Shown here piece by piece: positions 1 to 8,168 of a stretch of DNA of 64,000 bases. Positions within the stretch are counted from its first letter, which is position 1. Every line of letters starts with the position of its first letter. The stretch lies in contig NZ_LT977071.1 of NCBI RefSeq assembly GCF_900250075.1, positions 1,261,298 through 1,325,297 on the forward strand, read 5' to 3'. Both the position numbers and the translations under genes were made by a program. This DNA comes from Cupriavidus taiwanensis (GTDB taxonomy: Bacteria > Pseudomonadota > Gammaproteobacteria > Burkholderiales > Burkholderiaceae). Below the pieces are notes generated by a model that saw nothing but the letters and a program-made list of their open reading frames with translations, was not told where the DNA came from and made no database searches.

Positions 1-972
1 CACGCGCGCCGGGAACACGCCCTGCCAGTTTTCCATGTGGCCGTCGCGCACCTGCCGGCGCCGGCTGTCGGCGGTTTCGCGGTAATCGATCTTGTCGGAC
101 ACCAGCACGCCCGGGTGCAGGTCCTCGATCACGCGCCGCACCTTGTCGCGCCCGTGCACCGGGTCGGCGGTGCCGCTCAGCAGCACCCGGCCCTGGCCCT
201 GGTAGGCAATGCCTACGCCGGGCTCGTCCAGATAGCGCTGGATATGCTCGATCAGGTCGTCGGCCGAGCGCACCTGCTGCTGCACGCCGCGGCCGAACGG
301 CGCCAGCGCCTGGACGATGCGCTGCCGGTCCACGCGCGAATTGACGAAACCCTTGACCGTGACCGTGCCGTTGGGCAGCGACACCACCTCCAGCTCCGGA
401 TAGGCCGCCACGGTCTTGCGCACCGCGGCGGGATCCGCCTGCTGCGTGCGCGGCGCCAGCCCGCCGTTGGCATAGGTGGCGGCAAGCCAGCCGGCGCCGA
501 TCAGCCCCACCACGCCGGCCACGCCCAGCGCCGCCAGCAGCGCGCGCCCGGGCCGGCGCCCGCCCTGCTGCTGCGCGTCGGCATCGCGCGCGGCGCGCCG
601 GCCGGATTCGGCCCAGGCGAAGAGCGTGTCGGTGGCCTCTGACATGCCCGGCTGCGCGCGCAGCAGCTCGACGTCGAGCGCGCCGATGGTGAGGATGTCG
701 CCGCCCGCCAGCGCGAACGCGCGCTGCGTGGTGGCACGGCCGTTGACGTTGACCGCGGCCTCGCCGACGCGCTCGGCCGATACCGCCAGCTCGCCCACGT
801 TGAGCACCAGGTGGCGCGGCTGCACCTCGGCGCCGGGGACGCTGATGTCCACGTCCGCCGCCGTGCCCAGCACATTGGCGCCGCGCCGCAGCGTGACCTG
901 GCGGCCGTAGACGTCGCCGCCGAGAAAGCGCAGCGTCCAGCCCGAGGCGTGAGAGTCGTGCAGGTCGGCCAT
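1..972 (-). CDS. sctD: T3SS inner-membrane ring protein SctD (partial)
   Basis: This is the N-terminal 324 codons of a type III secretion basal-body protein of the YscD/HrpW-like SctD family; the 3' end lies beyond the left window edge. Residues 1 to about 105 form an FHA-like cytoplasmic domain. A single transmembrane helix rich in Ala, Gly, Val and Leu follows at about 143-165, and then periplasmic BON/ring-building repeats containing LEVVSLPNGTVTVKGFV and a later VLLSGTADPV segment. This layout is typical of SctD, which forms the inner-membrane ring facing the SctC secretin. The start ATG overlaps the sctC stop as ATGA, so the two are translationally coupled. Identity is inferred from topology and context; family-level assignment is firm, orthology to a named system is not. 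Confidence 0.85.
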   Translation of the reverse strand, partial: MADLHDSHASGWTLRFLGGDVYGRQVTLRRGANVLGTAADVDISVPGAEVQPRHLVLNVGELAVSAERVGEAAVNVNGRATTQRAFALAGGDILTIGALDVELLRAQPGMSEATDTLFAWAESGRRAARDADAQQQGGRRPGRALLAALGVAGVVGLIGAGWLAATYANGGLAPRTQQADPAAVRKTVAAYPELEVVSLPNGTVTVKGFVNSRVDRQRIVQALAPFGRGVQQQVRSADDLIEHIQRYLDEPGVGIAYQGQGRVLLSGTADPVHGRDKVRRVIEDLHPGVLVSDKIDYRETADSRRRQVRDGHMENWQGVFPARV

Positions 973-2741
973 CAGCTCATCCCCGGGATCACCAGGCGCG
1001 GCGTCAGCAGGTAGAAGCGCTCCATGTTGTTCTGGCGCTTCTCCTGGTACTTGAACAGGCTGCCGATGATCGGCACGTCCTGCAGCAGCGGCACGCCGGA
1101 CGAAGCGTTGATCTTCTCTTCGGTGGTGTAGCCGGCGATCAGCAGGCTCTTGCCCTCTTCCACCATCGCCTGCGTGGTGATGGAGCGGCGCCGCACCACC
1201 GGGATACGGTCGACGGTCTCGCCGGACAGGTTGCCGTCGGCGATGTCGATGGTGAGCATCACCGCGCGGTTCTGCTGCTCGTCGACCACCAGCGGCGTCA
1301 CGCGCACGGCCGTGCCGGCGGTGACGTTGAACAGGCCCGCATCCTGGAAGCCGTCGACGCGCACATAGAACTCCTGCAGGTTCTCCAGCGCGGCTTCGGT
1401 GTTGTCGAGCGTCAGCACCTTGGGCCGCGCCACGAAGTTGGCCTGGCCGCGCTCGGCCAGCGCCTTGACGCGCGTGAGCAGGTAGCGGGTCACGTCGCTG
1501 CCGATGGCGCCGGTGAACTGCAGCCCGCTGCCGATCGTCGCCGCGGTGGTGCCGGCCTCGTTGGCGAGGTTGCCGAAGCTCAGCCCGGCGTTGCCGTTGC
1601 CGCCCCCCAGCTGCAGGTCGACATGGGGCGTATGCAGGCGCCAGTCGACGCCCAGGCTGTCCAGGTCGGCCTGGCTGATGTCCATGATGGTGACTTCGAT
1701 CTCCACCAGGCGCGGCTTGACGTCGAGCGATTCGATCAGGCGCCGGTACTGCGCCATCTTGTCCGGGGTGTCGCGCACGATCACCGCATTGAGGCGGGTA
1801 TCGGCCTGGAACTGCGGCAACTGGCCGCTGCCCCAGTTGTTCTGCATGCCCAGGCCGACGCCACCGCCGCCCATGGCATCGAGCATCTGCGACGGGTCGG
1901 CGCTGGGGATGCCCATGCCGCCCCCGCCGCCCTCGCCCATGCGCAGCTTGGCCTGGCGCGTGGCGCCGCGGCTGGTGCCCAGGCTGGGACCGGTGCCAGT
2001 TGCCAGCGTGCGGTTGCGGCCGTACAGGTTGCGCAGCACCGTGACCACGCCGGGCACGGTCATCTCCTTGCCGGCGCGGTTGATGCGGAAGTCCGAGGCC
2101 CATGAGTACTTGAGCGGGAACAGCTGGATCTCGGCGCGCTCGTCGGCGATGGAGCGGTCGTCCACCGCGCGCACCGCGGCGCGCACGGTCTCGACATAGC
2201 GCTTGGGCCCCGACACCATCAGCGTGCCTTCCGCGTCGTTGATGGTGATGGGGTAGCGCGAGTCGGGCACCTGCATGCGTTCCAGCGAATCGCGCAGGCG
2301 CGCGCCGGAGCCGCGCGCGATCGGCAGCACCTCGCTGCGCGCCTCGCTGGCGACGTCGATATAGAGCAGCGAGCCGTCGTAGTAGTAGGTCAGCCCGAAC
2401 ATCGAGCACACGCTCTTGAGCACGTGCTGCGCGGACTCATTGAACTTGCCGCTGATGGTCCCTTCGACCTTGGGATCGATCACCGCGGTGGTGCCCTGCG
2501 AGGCGGTCAGCTCGCGCAGGAAGTCGGCCAGCCGCTTGTCGCTGGCCGACGCCTGGAACGGCTTGTTGGGCCAGCGCAGGTCCGCCGCGCGTGCCGCCTG
2601 CGTGCCGCACAGCAGCGTCCCCGCCAGGCACAGCAGCGCCGCGGCGGCGCGCCATGGCCGCCGTGGCGGGCATTGGCGCCATGCCGGCCGGCGCATGGCG
2701 CGGCCCGTCGATCCGTGTTCCCCGTGGTGCCCCAGCATCAT
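972..2741 (-). CDS. sctC: T3SS outer-membrane secretin SctC
   Basis: A 589-residue secretin, the outer-membrane ring of the T3SS. It begins with a basic stretch and hydrophobic signal sequence ending near AARA-ADLRW. An N0 domain follows (FQASASDKRLADFLREL...), then N1 (PITINDAEGTLMVSGP), a long Gly/Met-rich linker, an N3-type domain and the conserved secretin core (VTPLVVDEQQNRAVMLTIDI, VPLLQDVPIIGSLF). The open frame extends upstream to 3008, but that part runs antisense-like through sctS coding frames. The ATG at 2741 (Met-Met) is the first start that leaves a normal signal peptide and clears sctS; no strong ribosome site decides it, and ATG 2696 is an alternative. It lies between sctS and sctD in one minus-strand operon. 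Confidence 0.93.
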   Translation of the reverse strand: MMLGHHGEHGSTGRAMRRPAWRQCPPRRPWRAAAALLCLAGTLLCGTQAARAADLRWPNKPFQASASDKRLADFLRELTASQGTTAVIDPKVEGTISGKFNESAQHVLKSVCSMFGLTYYYDGSLLYIDVASEARSEVLPIARGSGARLRDSLERMQVPDSRYPITINDAEGTLMVSGPKRYVETVRAAVRAVDDRSIADERAEIQLFPLKYSWASDFRINRAGKEMTVPGVVTVLRNLYGRNRTLATGTGPSLGTSRGATRQAKLRMGEGGGGGMGIPSADPSQMLDAMGGGGVGLGMQNNWGSGQLPQFQADTRLNAVIVRDTPDKMAQYRRLIESLDVKPRLVEIEVTIMDISQADLDSLGVDWRLHTPHVDLQLGGGNGNAGLSFGNLANEAGTTAATIGSGLQFTGAIGSDVTRYLLTRVKALAERGQANFVARPKVLTLDNTEAALENLQEFYVRVDGFQDAGLFNVTAGTAVRVTPLVVDEQQNRAVMLTIDIADGNLSGETVDRIPVVRRRSITTQAMVEEGKSLLIAGYTTEEKINASSGVPLLQDVPIIGSLFKYQEKRQNNMERFYLLTPRLVIPGMS

Positions 2742-2794
2742 GTCAGTTTGGTTGTCCGTTGTTCCTGCGTGGTTGCCTGCATGGATTCCGCCCC

Positions 2795-3061
2795 TTACAG
2801 GAAGGTCAGCATGGTCTGCAGCGCGCGCTGCGCGAAGCGCATCACCTCGCCGCCCAGCCAGCCGCCCAGCAGCACCAGCGACACCAGCACCGCGATCAGC
2901 CGCGCCGAGGTGCCGATGCTCTGGTCCTGGATCTGCGTCACTGCCTGCAGCACCGCCACCACCAGCGCCACCAGCGTGCCGATCAGCACCACCGGCAGCG
3001 TGACCCACAGCACCACCAGCAGCGCCTGGCGCGTGATGTCGAGGATGGTGTCGGCGCCCAT
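2795..3061 (-). CDS. sctS: T3SS export gate protein SctS (FliQ family)
   Basis: An 88-residue membrane protein with two long hydrophobic helices (about residues 12-38 and 52-75) joined by the polar loop TQIQDQSIGTSARLI. Size and pattern are those of the SctS/FliQ/YscS family, a component of the export gate built with SctR and SctT. The start ATG is one base beyond the sctV stop (TGA-G-ATG), so translation is coupled to sctV. In most T3SS loci sctS directly follows sctR; here sctR is on the other strand 3.6 kb away, so the usual RST block is split. Confidence 0.95.
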   Translation of the reverse strand: MGADTILDITRQALLVVLWVTLPVVLIGTLVALVVAVLQAVTQIQDQSIGTSARLIAVLVSLVLLGGWLGGEVMRFAQRALQTMLTFL

Positions 3062-3062
3062 C

Positions 3063-5213
3063 TCACTCTCCGGCCGGGTTCTGGATCCAGCCCACCGGCA
3101 CCAGCGTCACGTCTTCATCGACCTCCTGGTATGACAGCACCGGGATGCGCGGCGCGACCGGCTCGATCAGCCGCTTGATATAGCGGCGCACGTCGACGCT
3201 GACCACCACCACCACGCGCGCGGCGCCGGCACCGCCCGCCGCACCGGCCTTCTCTGCCGCCTTTTCCAGCAGCACGCGCAGCTGCTCGCGGATATCGCGG
3301 GTGACGTCGTGGCTGAGCAGCAGCAGGTTGCCGCGCGCCGCCTTCTCGATCGCGCCCTGCACGCGCGCTTCCAGCGCGGGCTCGAACAGCACCGCGTCCA
3401 GCGAGCGGTTGGCGCCGACATGGCGGCTGGTGATCAGCCGGCCCAGGTCCACGCGCACCAGCTCGGTCAGCGCGATCGCATCGGTTTCCTTGGGCGCCCA
3501 GGTGACCAGGCTTTCGAAGATGGTGCGCAGGTTGCGGATCGGCACGCCCTCCTGCAGCAGCCGGCGCAGCACGTCGGTGACGCGCTGCAGCGGCACCACG
3601 CGCGCCAGTTCCATCACCAGGTCCGGCGCCTCGGCCTGGATCACGTGGATCATCGCCTGCACGTCCTGGATGCCCAGCAGCGGCGCCGCATGCTGCTTGA
3701 TCACCGCGCCCACGTGCACCGCCAGCACTTCCTCGCACGACAGCGTGCGCACGCCGTCGGCGGCGCCAGCCTCGGCCGGCACCCACACCACTTCCGCAAA
3801 CGGCCCGAACGGCGCGCCGGCCTCGGCCACGCCCTGGTCGACGCGCGCGCGGGCACCCGGCTCCAGCAGCCGCTTGCCGGGGCGCAGCACGCCGCCGGAA
3901 GCCACCACGTCCTGCACGCGAATCGCATACGCATCGGGCTCGCCCAGCGCGCGGTGCTGGATGCGCAGCCGCGGGAACACCATGCCGAGTTCGGCCTCGA
4001 CCTCGCCCTTGGCGGTAGTCATGCGCTGCTCGAACAGCCGCAGGTCGATGCGCCCGCGCAGCGCCTGGTCCAGCTCCAGCGCCAGCGCCGGCGCCACCGC
4101 GGCCTGGGTTACGGCCGCCGCCGCGCCTTCATCCGCGTCGGCCATCTCGATCCAGGTGACGGTGCCGGTGCTGCGCCGCGCGCGGCGCAGCAGCAGGTAG
4201 CCGCCGCCGGCCACCACCAGCGCCATCAGCCCGAAGGTCCATTTGGGAAAGCCAGGCACCACCAGGAACACCGCAATGGCCAGGCCCGATACCACCAGCG
4301 CCTTGGGCTGGGCCAGGATCTGCTTGCCGATGACTTCGCCCAGGTTGGGCGAGCGGCTGCGCTCTTCGTCGGACGACACCCGGGTGATCACCACCCCGGC
4401 CGCGATCGACACCAGCAGCGACGGGATCTGCGACACCATGCCGTCGCCGATGGTCAGGATGGCGTAGCGCTGCAGCGCCTCGCCGATGCTCATGTCCTTC
4501 ATCAGCGTGCCGATGGCGATGCCGGCCAGGATATTGACCAGCGCGATCACCACGCCGGCGATGGCATCGCCCTTGACGAACTTCATCGCGCCGTCCATGG
4601 CGCCGTGCAGCTGGCATTCCTGCTCCAGCGCGCGGCGGCGCTCCTGCGCCTGGCCGGCGGTGATGGTGCCGGCGCGCACGTCGGCGTCGATGCTCATCTG
4701 CTTGCCCGGCATCGCATCCAGCGCAAAGCGCGCCCCCACCTCGGCCACGCGCTCCGAGCCCTTGGCGATGACGATGAACTGCACGATGGCGATGATCAGG
4801 AACACCACCCCGCCGACCACCACGTTGTTGCCGACGATCAGCTTGCCGAAGGTATCGATGATGTGGCCCGCGTCGGCATGCAGCAGGATCAGCTTGGTCG
4901 AGGCGATGTTCAGCGACAGCCGGAACAGCGTGGTGAACAGCAGCAGCGACGGGAAGGTCGACAGCGACAGCGCCGACGGGATATAGGTGGCGACGATCAG
5001 CAGGGTCAGGCTCATGCCCAGGTTGATCGTCAGCAGCAGGTCCAGCAGGAAGGTCGGCAGCGGCAGCACGAACAGCGCGATCACGGCAAACAGCAGCAGC
5101 GTCAGCGCCAGGTCTGACTGGCGCGACGCCGCCGCCGCCATCTGCTGCAGCCCCGGCGCGCCGGGGCCGAGGCCGCGCGGGAACGCTGGGAGATTTGCCG
5201 GGAGTTTCGCCAT
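3063..5213 (-). CDS. sctV: T3SS major export apparatus protein SctV (FlhA family)
   Basis: A 716-residue FlhA/LcrD/HrcV-family export gate protein. The N-terminal half carries about eight transmembrane helices and the family signature region FRLSLNIASTKLILL, followed by the FHIPEP-type cytoplasmic loop (VAEVGARFALDAMPGKQMSID, AMDGAMKFVKGDAIAG). The C-terminal half is the cytosolic nonameric ring domain ending in IPVLSYQEVDEDVTLVPVGWI. Length matches the family (about 690-720). It is the first gene of the minus-strand sctV-sctS-sctC-sctD operon, and its promoter should lie in the 203-bp gap shared with divergent sctQ. Confidence 0.96.
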   Translation of the reverse strand: MAKLPANLPAFPRGLGPGAPGLQQMAAAASRQSDLALTLLLFAVIALFVLPLPTFLLDLLLTINLGMSLTLLIVATYIPSALSLSTFPSLLLFTTLFRLSLNIASTKLILLHADAGHIIDTFGKLIVGNNVVVGGVVFLIIAIVQFIVIAKGSERVAEVGARFALDAMPGKQMSIDADVRAGTITAGQAQERRRALEQECQLHGAMDGAMKFVKGDAIAGVVIALVNILAGIAIGTLMKDMSIGEALQRYAILTIGDGMVSQIPSLLVSIAAGVVITRVSSDEERSRSPNLGEVIGKQILAQPKALVVSGLAIAVFLVVPGFPKWTFGLMALVVAGGGYLLLRRARRSTGTVTWIEMADADEGAAAAVTQAAVAPALALELDQALRGRIDLRLFEQRMTTAKGEVEAELGMVFPRLRIQHRALGEPDAYAIRVQDVVASGGVLRPGKRLLEPGARARVDQGVAEAGAPFGPFAEVVWVPAEAGAADGVRTLSCEEVLAVHVGAVIKQHAAPLLGIQDVQAMIHVIQAEAPDLVMELARVVPLQRVTDVLRRLLQEGVPIRNLRTIFESLVTWAPKETDAIALTELVRVDLGRLITSRHVGANRSLDAVLFEPALEARVQGAIEKAARGNLLLLSHDVTRDIREQLRVLLEKAAEKAGAAGGAGAARVVVVVSVDVRRYIKRLIEPVAPRIPVLSYQEVDEDVTLVPVGWIQNPAGE

Positions 5214-5416
5214 CGTGCTTGCCGGTGGGATCAGTGGGCGCAGTGTATGGCCGCCCCTGCACAGCGACCAGTACCGAGGATTCGTAGCGCGTGCCGCACA
5301 TCCGGCCTGCGCGGCCGGGGCCTGGCGGTTTCGGGCGCCGGCCTACAAGGCTTCGTAGTGGACGCGGCTGCACCCCGCTGCTTATCGTTGCGTCTCGAGC
5401 AACCGAGCCTCCCAAC
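5214..5416. promoter_or_regulatory. Divergent intergenic region between sctV and sctQ
   Basis: This 203-bp gap separates the divergent sctV and sctQ starts and must contain the promoters of both T3SS transcription units, unless sctQ is read from elsewhere. Two TTCG motifs occur at 5330 and 5352, but 18 bases apart rather than the 16 of the Ralstonia hrpII box, so no specific regulator site can be claimed. Confidence 0.5.
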
Positions 5417-6604
5417 ATGTCTTCCGTCCTGCCTCGCCCTGGCCGCGCCCCGTCCGCCCAGGCGCCCGCCGCGGCGCCGCGCGGTGACGCGCGCGTGCTG
5501 GTGCACAGCGCCGCGGCGGCGGCACGGCTGGCCACCGCGGGGCTCGATGCCACCCCGGCGCTGCCGCATATGGAGCCCGATACCGCGCGGCTGTCCGGCT
5601 GGCTGGCCTGCCGCGCGGCCGCCGTGCCGGTGCGGGCGGGCGGGCACGACTGGCAACTGCGTTTTGTCCCCGCCGACCCGGAGATCGCGGCGCGTCCCGG
5701 TGCCGGCTATGCCTTCACCATTGGCGCCAGCCACGGCGTGCTGCGCTGGGATGTGGCCAGCGAACGGCTGCTGCTTGCGGCGCCCGGCGCCGCCGAAGCA
5801 CTGCCTGCGCTGCTGCGCTACGCGCTGATGGCGGACGCGCTGGCCGAAGCGGTGGCGGCACTGGGCCATGCCGTGCCCGACGCCTTCAGCTGGCAGCCCG
5901 ATGGCGCCCGGGCGCAGGCAGTGGCTTCGGCCCATGCCTTTGGCTTCGAGCTGCGGCGCGAGGCGTCGCCGGCGCGGCTGCGCGGCACGCTGCAGCTCGA
6001 CCAGCCCGAGCGCCTCGCAGCGCTGCCCGCAGGGTTGCCCGCGCCGGCACCGGCGTGGATGGAGCGCCTGCCGGTGCCGCTCGCGGTGCGCATCGGCACC
6101 ACGCGGCTGGCGCTGGGCGAGATGCACGGCATCGAGCCCGGCGACATCGTCGGCATCGACGACTGGCATTCGCAGGGCAGCGCGCTGGTGGTGCGCTGTA
6201 CCACGGGGCGCCACGGCCCGGGCTGGACCGCGCTGGCCGAGGGCCGGCGCCTGGTGGTGCAGGCCGGCGCCGACAGTACGGACGTTTCAAACGGAGCGCA
6301 TATGGAAGAGCAAGACCCCGCACGGCAGGCCCAGCCCATTCCTCATCCGGACGCGGTGCAGCCGCCGCTGTCGCGGCTGGACCAGCTGGAAGTGACGCTG
6401 CGCTTTGAAGTGGGCGACGTGGCGGTGCCGCTGGCCGAACTGCGCGCGGTCGCGCCGGGCTATGTGTTCGAGCTGCCGCAGCCGCTCAAGCAGAGCGAGG
6501 TGCGCATCGTCGCCAACGGCAACCGCATCGGCACCGGCACCCTGATCGCGGTCGGCAACCGCCTGGGGGTGCGCATCACCGCCTTTGCCGGCGGCGACGC
6601 ATGA
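5417..6604 (+). CDS. sctQ: T3SS cytoplasmic C-ring protein SctQ
   Basis: A 395-residue sorting-platform (C-ring) protein of the YscQ/HrcQ/FliN-related family. The C-terminal 75 residues are a clear SpoA domain (LEVTLRFEVGDVAVPLAELR ... GTGTLIAVGNRLGVRITAF). The middle contains a second, more diverged SpoA-like segment (RLPVPLAVRIGTTRLALGEM ... GDIVGIDDW). The ATG at 5417 is chosen because it gives a normal N-terminus; the open frame upstream to 5291 has no family-like sequence. It is divergent from sctV and is followed 43 bases later by sctR on the same strand. A second in-frame start lies inside the gene (see 6302-6604). Confidence 0.88.
   Translation: MSSVLPRPGRAPSAQAPAAAPRGDARVLVHSAAAAARLATAGLDATPALPHMEPDTARLSGWLACRAAAVPVRAGGHDWQLRFVPADPEIAARPGAGYAFTIGASHGVLRWDVASERLLLAAPGAAEALPALLRYALMADALAEAVAALGHAVPDAFSWQPDGARAQAVASAHAFGFELRREASPARLRGTLQLDQPERLAALPAGLPAPAPAWMERLPVPLAVRIGTTRLALGEMHGIEPGDIVGIDDWHSQGSALVVRCTTGRHGPGWTALAEGRRLVVQAGADSTDVSNGAHMEEQDPARQAQPIPHPDAVQPPLSRLDQLEVTLRFEVGDVAVPLAELRAVAPGYVFELPQPLKQSEVRIVANGNRIGTGTLIAVGNRLGVRITAFAGGDA
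6302..6604 (+). CDS. Probable internally initiated SctQ C-terminal fragment (SctQ-C)
   Basis: An in-frame ATG at 6302 inside sctQ is preceded by GGAG eight bases upstream (cggagcgcatATG). The product would be 100 residues (MEEQDPARQ...) consisting of a short polar leader and the complete C-terminal SpoA domain. Yersinia YscQ, Salmonella SpaO and others are known to make such a short form from an internal start; it dimerises and joins the full-length protein. The ribosome site and the start just before the SpoA domain are visible here; expression is inferred. Confidence 0.6.
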   Translation: MEEQDPARQAQPIPHPDAVQPPLSRLDQLEVTLRFEVGDVAVPLAELRAVAPGYVFELPQPLKQSEVRIVANGNRIGTGTLIAVGNRLGVRITAFAGGDA

Positions 6605-6647
6605 CTCGCGGCGGGCCGCCCCATCCCGTTCCGGCCGGGTGCATGCG

Positions 6648-7307
6648 ATGAACAGCGGACTCTACAATCCGGTCCTGATCCTGACCATCATCCTGACGTT
6701 CGGCATTGCGCCCTTCGTCGCGCTGATGGTCACCAGCTACACCAAGCTGGTGATCGTGTTCGGGCTGCTGCGCGCCGCGCTGGGCCTGCAGCAGGTGCCG
6801 CCGAACATGGTCCTGAACGGCATCGCCATCATCCTGACCGCCTACATCATGGCGCCGATCGGCTCCGATGCCTTCGATGCCATCAAGCGCCGCGCCGACG
6901 CCAACGCCGCCTTCAACGTCAACGACGTGGTCACCGTCTACGACTCGGTCAGCGGCCCGCTCAAGGAATTCCTGGTCAAGCACACCGAGGAGCGCAACCG
7001 CACCTTCTTCGTCCAGTCGGCCAAGCGCATCTGGCCCGAGGGCCGCGCCGACGACCTCAAGTCCGACGACATGATGGTGCTGATCCCCAGCTTCACGCTG
7101 TCGGAGCTGACCCGTGCGTTCCAGATCGGCTTCGTGGTCTACCTGGTATTCGTGGTGGTCGACCTGATCGTCGCCGCCATCCTGCTGGCGCTGGGCATGT
7201 CGATGGTGGCGCCGACCACGATCTCGGTGCCGTTCAAGCTGCTGCTGTTCGTGATGCTGGAGGGCTGGACGCAGCTGATCCAGGGGCTGGTGCTGTCGTA
7301 TCGGTGA
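6648..7307 (+). CDS. sctR: T3SS export gate protein SctR (FliP family)
   Basis: A 219-residue FliP/SctR export gate protein. It has an N-terminal hydrophobic helix pair (PVLILTIILTFGIAPFVALM), the highly conserved TSYTKLVIVFGLLRAALGLQQVPPNM segment, a polar periplasmic loop, and the C-terminal signature LIPSFTLSELTRAFQIGF followed by two helices. ATG 6648 gives the normal family start; an in-frame TTG at 6585 inside sctQ is less likely. It is the last T3SS gene on this side. sctS sits in the opposite operon, and sctT and sctU are not in the window, so they presumably lie to the left. Confidence 0.95.
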   Translation: MNSGLYNPVLILTIILTFGIAPFVALMVTSYTKLVIVFGLLRAALGLQQVPPNMVLNGIAIILTAYIMAPIGSDAFDAIKRRADANAAFNVNDVVTVYDSVSGPLKEFLVKHTEERNRTFFVQSAKRIWPEGRADDLKSDDMMVLIPSFTLSELTRAFQIGFVVYLVFVVVDLIVAAILLALGMSMVAPTTISVPFKLLLFVMLEGWTQLIQGLVLSYR

Positions 7308-7349
7308 GGGTCGGTGTCGTCGTGCTCATGCCACGGCGACTACGACGAG

Positions 7350-7652
7350 TCACGGACGATGCGTACGAAGCCAGTCCTTCAGGGCGTCATTCATCCGCGT
7401 TTGCCAGCCGTCGCCACTGGCGCGGAAGGCGGCCAGGACTTCGGCGTCGTAGCGGATGGTCACCGACTCTTTTGGGTTGGCCAGCCTGGGTCGACCGCCT
7501 CGATTCCTGAGCGGCTGCATTTGCTTCATCTCTTCTGCGCTTACCTCGTAGGTATCCGGGTCGGCGGCAATGCCACGGTTGATCGCCGCGTCCTCTTCGG
7601 GCGTCGGCAGGATGACCGTGCGGCCGGACCGGGTCTTAATAGCTTGCGGCAT
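7350..7652 (-). CDS. brnA: BrnA-type antitoxin
   Basis: A 100-residue protein whose C-terminus (VTIRYDAEVLAAFRASGDGWQTRMNDALKDWL) matches the ribbon-helix-helix DNA-binding domain of BrnA antitoxins; the N-terminal half is acidic and likely covers the toxin. The start overlaps the end of the upstream toxin gene by 17 bases and has a good ribosome site inside it (GAGAGG). The toxin-first order and overlap are typical of BrnTA modules. BrnA normally represses its own operon together with BrnT. Confidence 0.85.
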   Translation of the reverse strand: MPQAIKTRSGRTVILPTPEEDAAINRGIAADPDTYEVSAEEMKQMQPLRNRGGRPRLANPKESVTIRYDAEVLAAFRASGDGWQTRMNDALKDWLRTHRP

Positions 7653-7905
7653 AGTCCTGTACCTCTCGCGTGTTTGCCTTGCGCAGGCTGATTACGTGGA
7701 AAGTCTCGCCCCGCTGCGTGAACACCACGCAATAGAGACGATCCCCGATGAAGCCGAATCCGATCTCGCGCAACTCGCGGTAGTCGCTTCTGGTGTCCGG
7801 CCTGGCCATTACATCCGACCAGTCGATCTCGGCCGCCATGGCAAGCGAGATGCCGTGCTTGACGGTGTTGGCGACATCCTTGCCGGGGTCGAAGCTGATT
7901 CGCAC
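7636..7905 (-). CDS. brnT: BrnT-type ribonuclease toxin
   Basis: An 89-residue DUF497/BrnT toxin. The N-terminus RISFDPGKDVANTVKHGISLAMA matches the family pattern of a short strand, then N-x-x-KHGI/V, and later strands read ELREIGFGFIGDRLYCVVFTQRGETFHVISLRKAN. BrnT folds like RelE and cleaves RNA; this role is known for the family, not shown here. A GTG start at 7905 aligns best with the family N-terminus. An ATG at 7941 would add 12 residues lacking family character. The pair sits just past the end of the T3SS locus. Confidence 0.82.
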   Translation of the reverse strand: MRISFDPGKDVANTVKHGISLAMAAEIDWSDVMARPDTRSDYRELREIGFGFIGDRLYCVVFTQRGETFHVISLRKANTREVQDYAASY

Positions 7906-7912
7906 GGTGTTA

Positions 7913-7926
7913 TTGTAGTTACACAA
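7913..7926. promoter_or_regulatory. Short inverted repeat before brnTA
   Basis: The half-sites TTGT and ACAA flank a six-base centre directly upstream of the brnT GTG start. BrnA-type repressors bind short inverted repeats in this position. The match is short, so this is only a candidate operator. Confidence 0.3.
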
Positions 7927-8168
7927 ACTAGCCTGGCGCAACAGCTTTTTGTGGTTACGGATTCATGGCCTTGGCCGAGTGGCCAGGTGCGCCGTCCAGG
8001 CATCTTTCCGGCGGTACCGTGCCGGTGTTGAACGTCGTGCTTGACTGAAGCACGGCGGCAAACCTGCATCGTTGCCGACATCCGGTCCGCCGTCGAGATT
8101 TGGTACCGCATTGTGACTGGGCTATGCACCAACACCGCCCGTGGTCCGACCCCGACCCCGCCCCGTAG

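Noticed and set aside
2742..3008. An N-terminal extension of sctC reaching into sctS.
   Set aside because: The extension reads as GAAD/GRG-rich shadow sequence and would remove the signal peptide from the N-terminus.
3309..5117. A 602-codon plus-strand frame antisense to sctV.
   Set aside because: It is a shadow of the strongly conserved sctV frame, with low-complexity His/Gln/Arg composition.
5330..5355. Pair of TTCG motifs resembling an hrpII box upstream of sctQ.
   Set aside because: The spacing is 18 bases instead of 16, and no -10 element at the expected place was evident.
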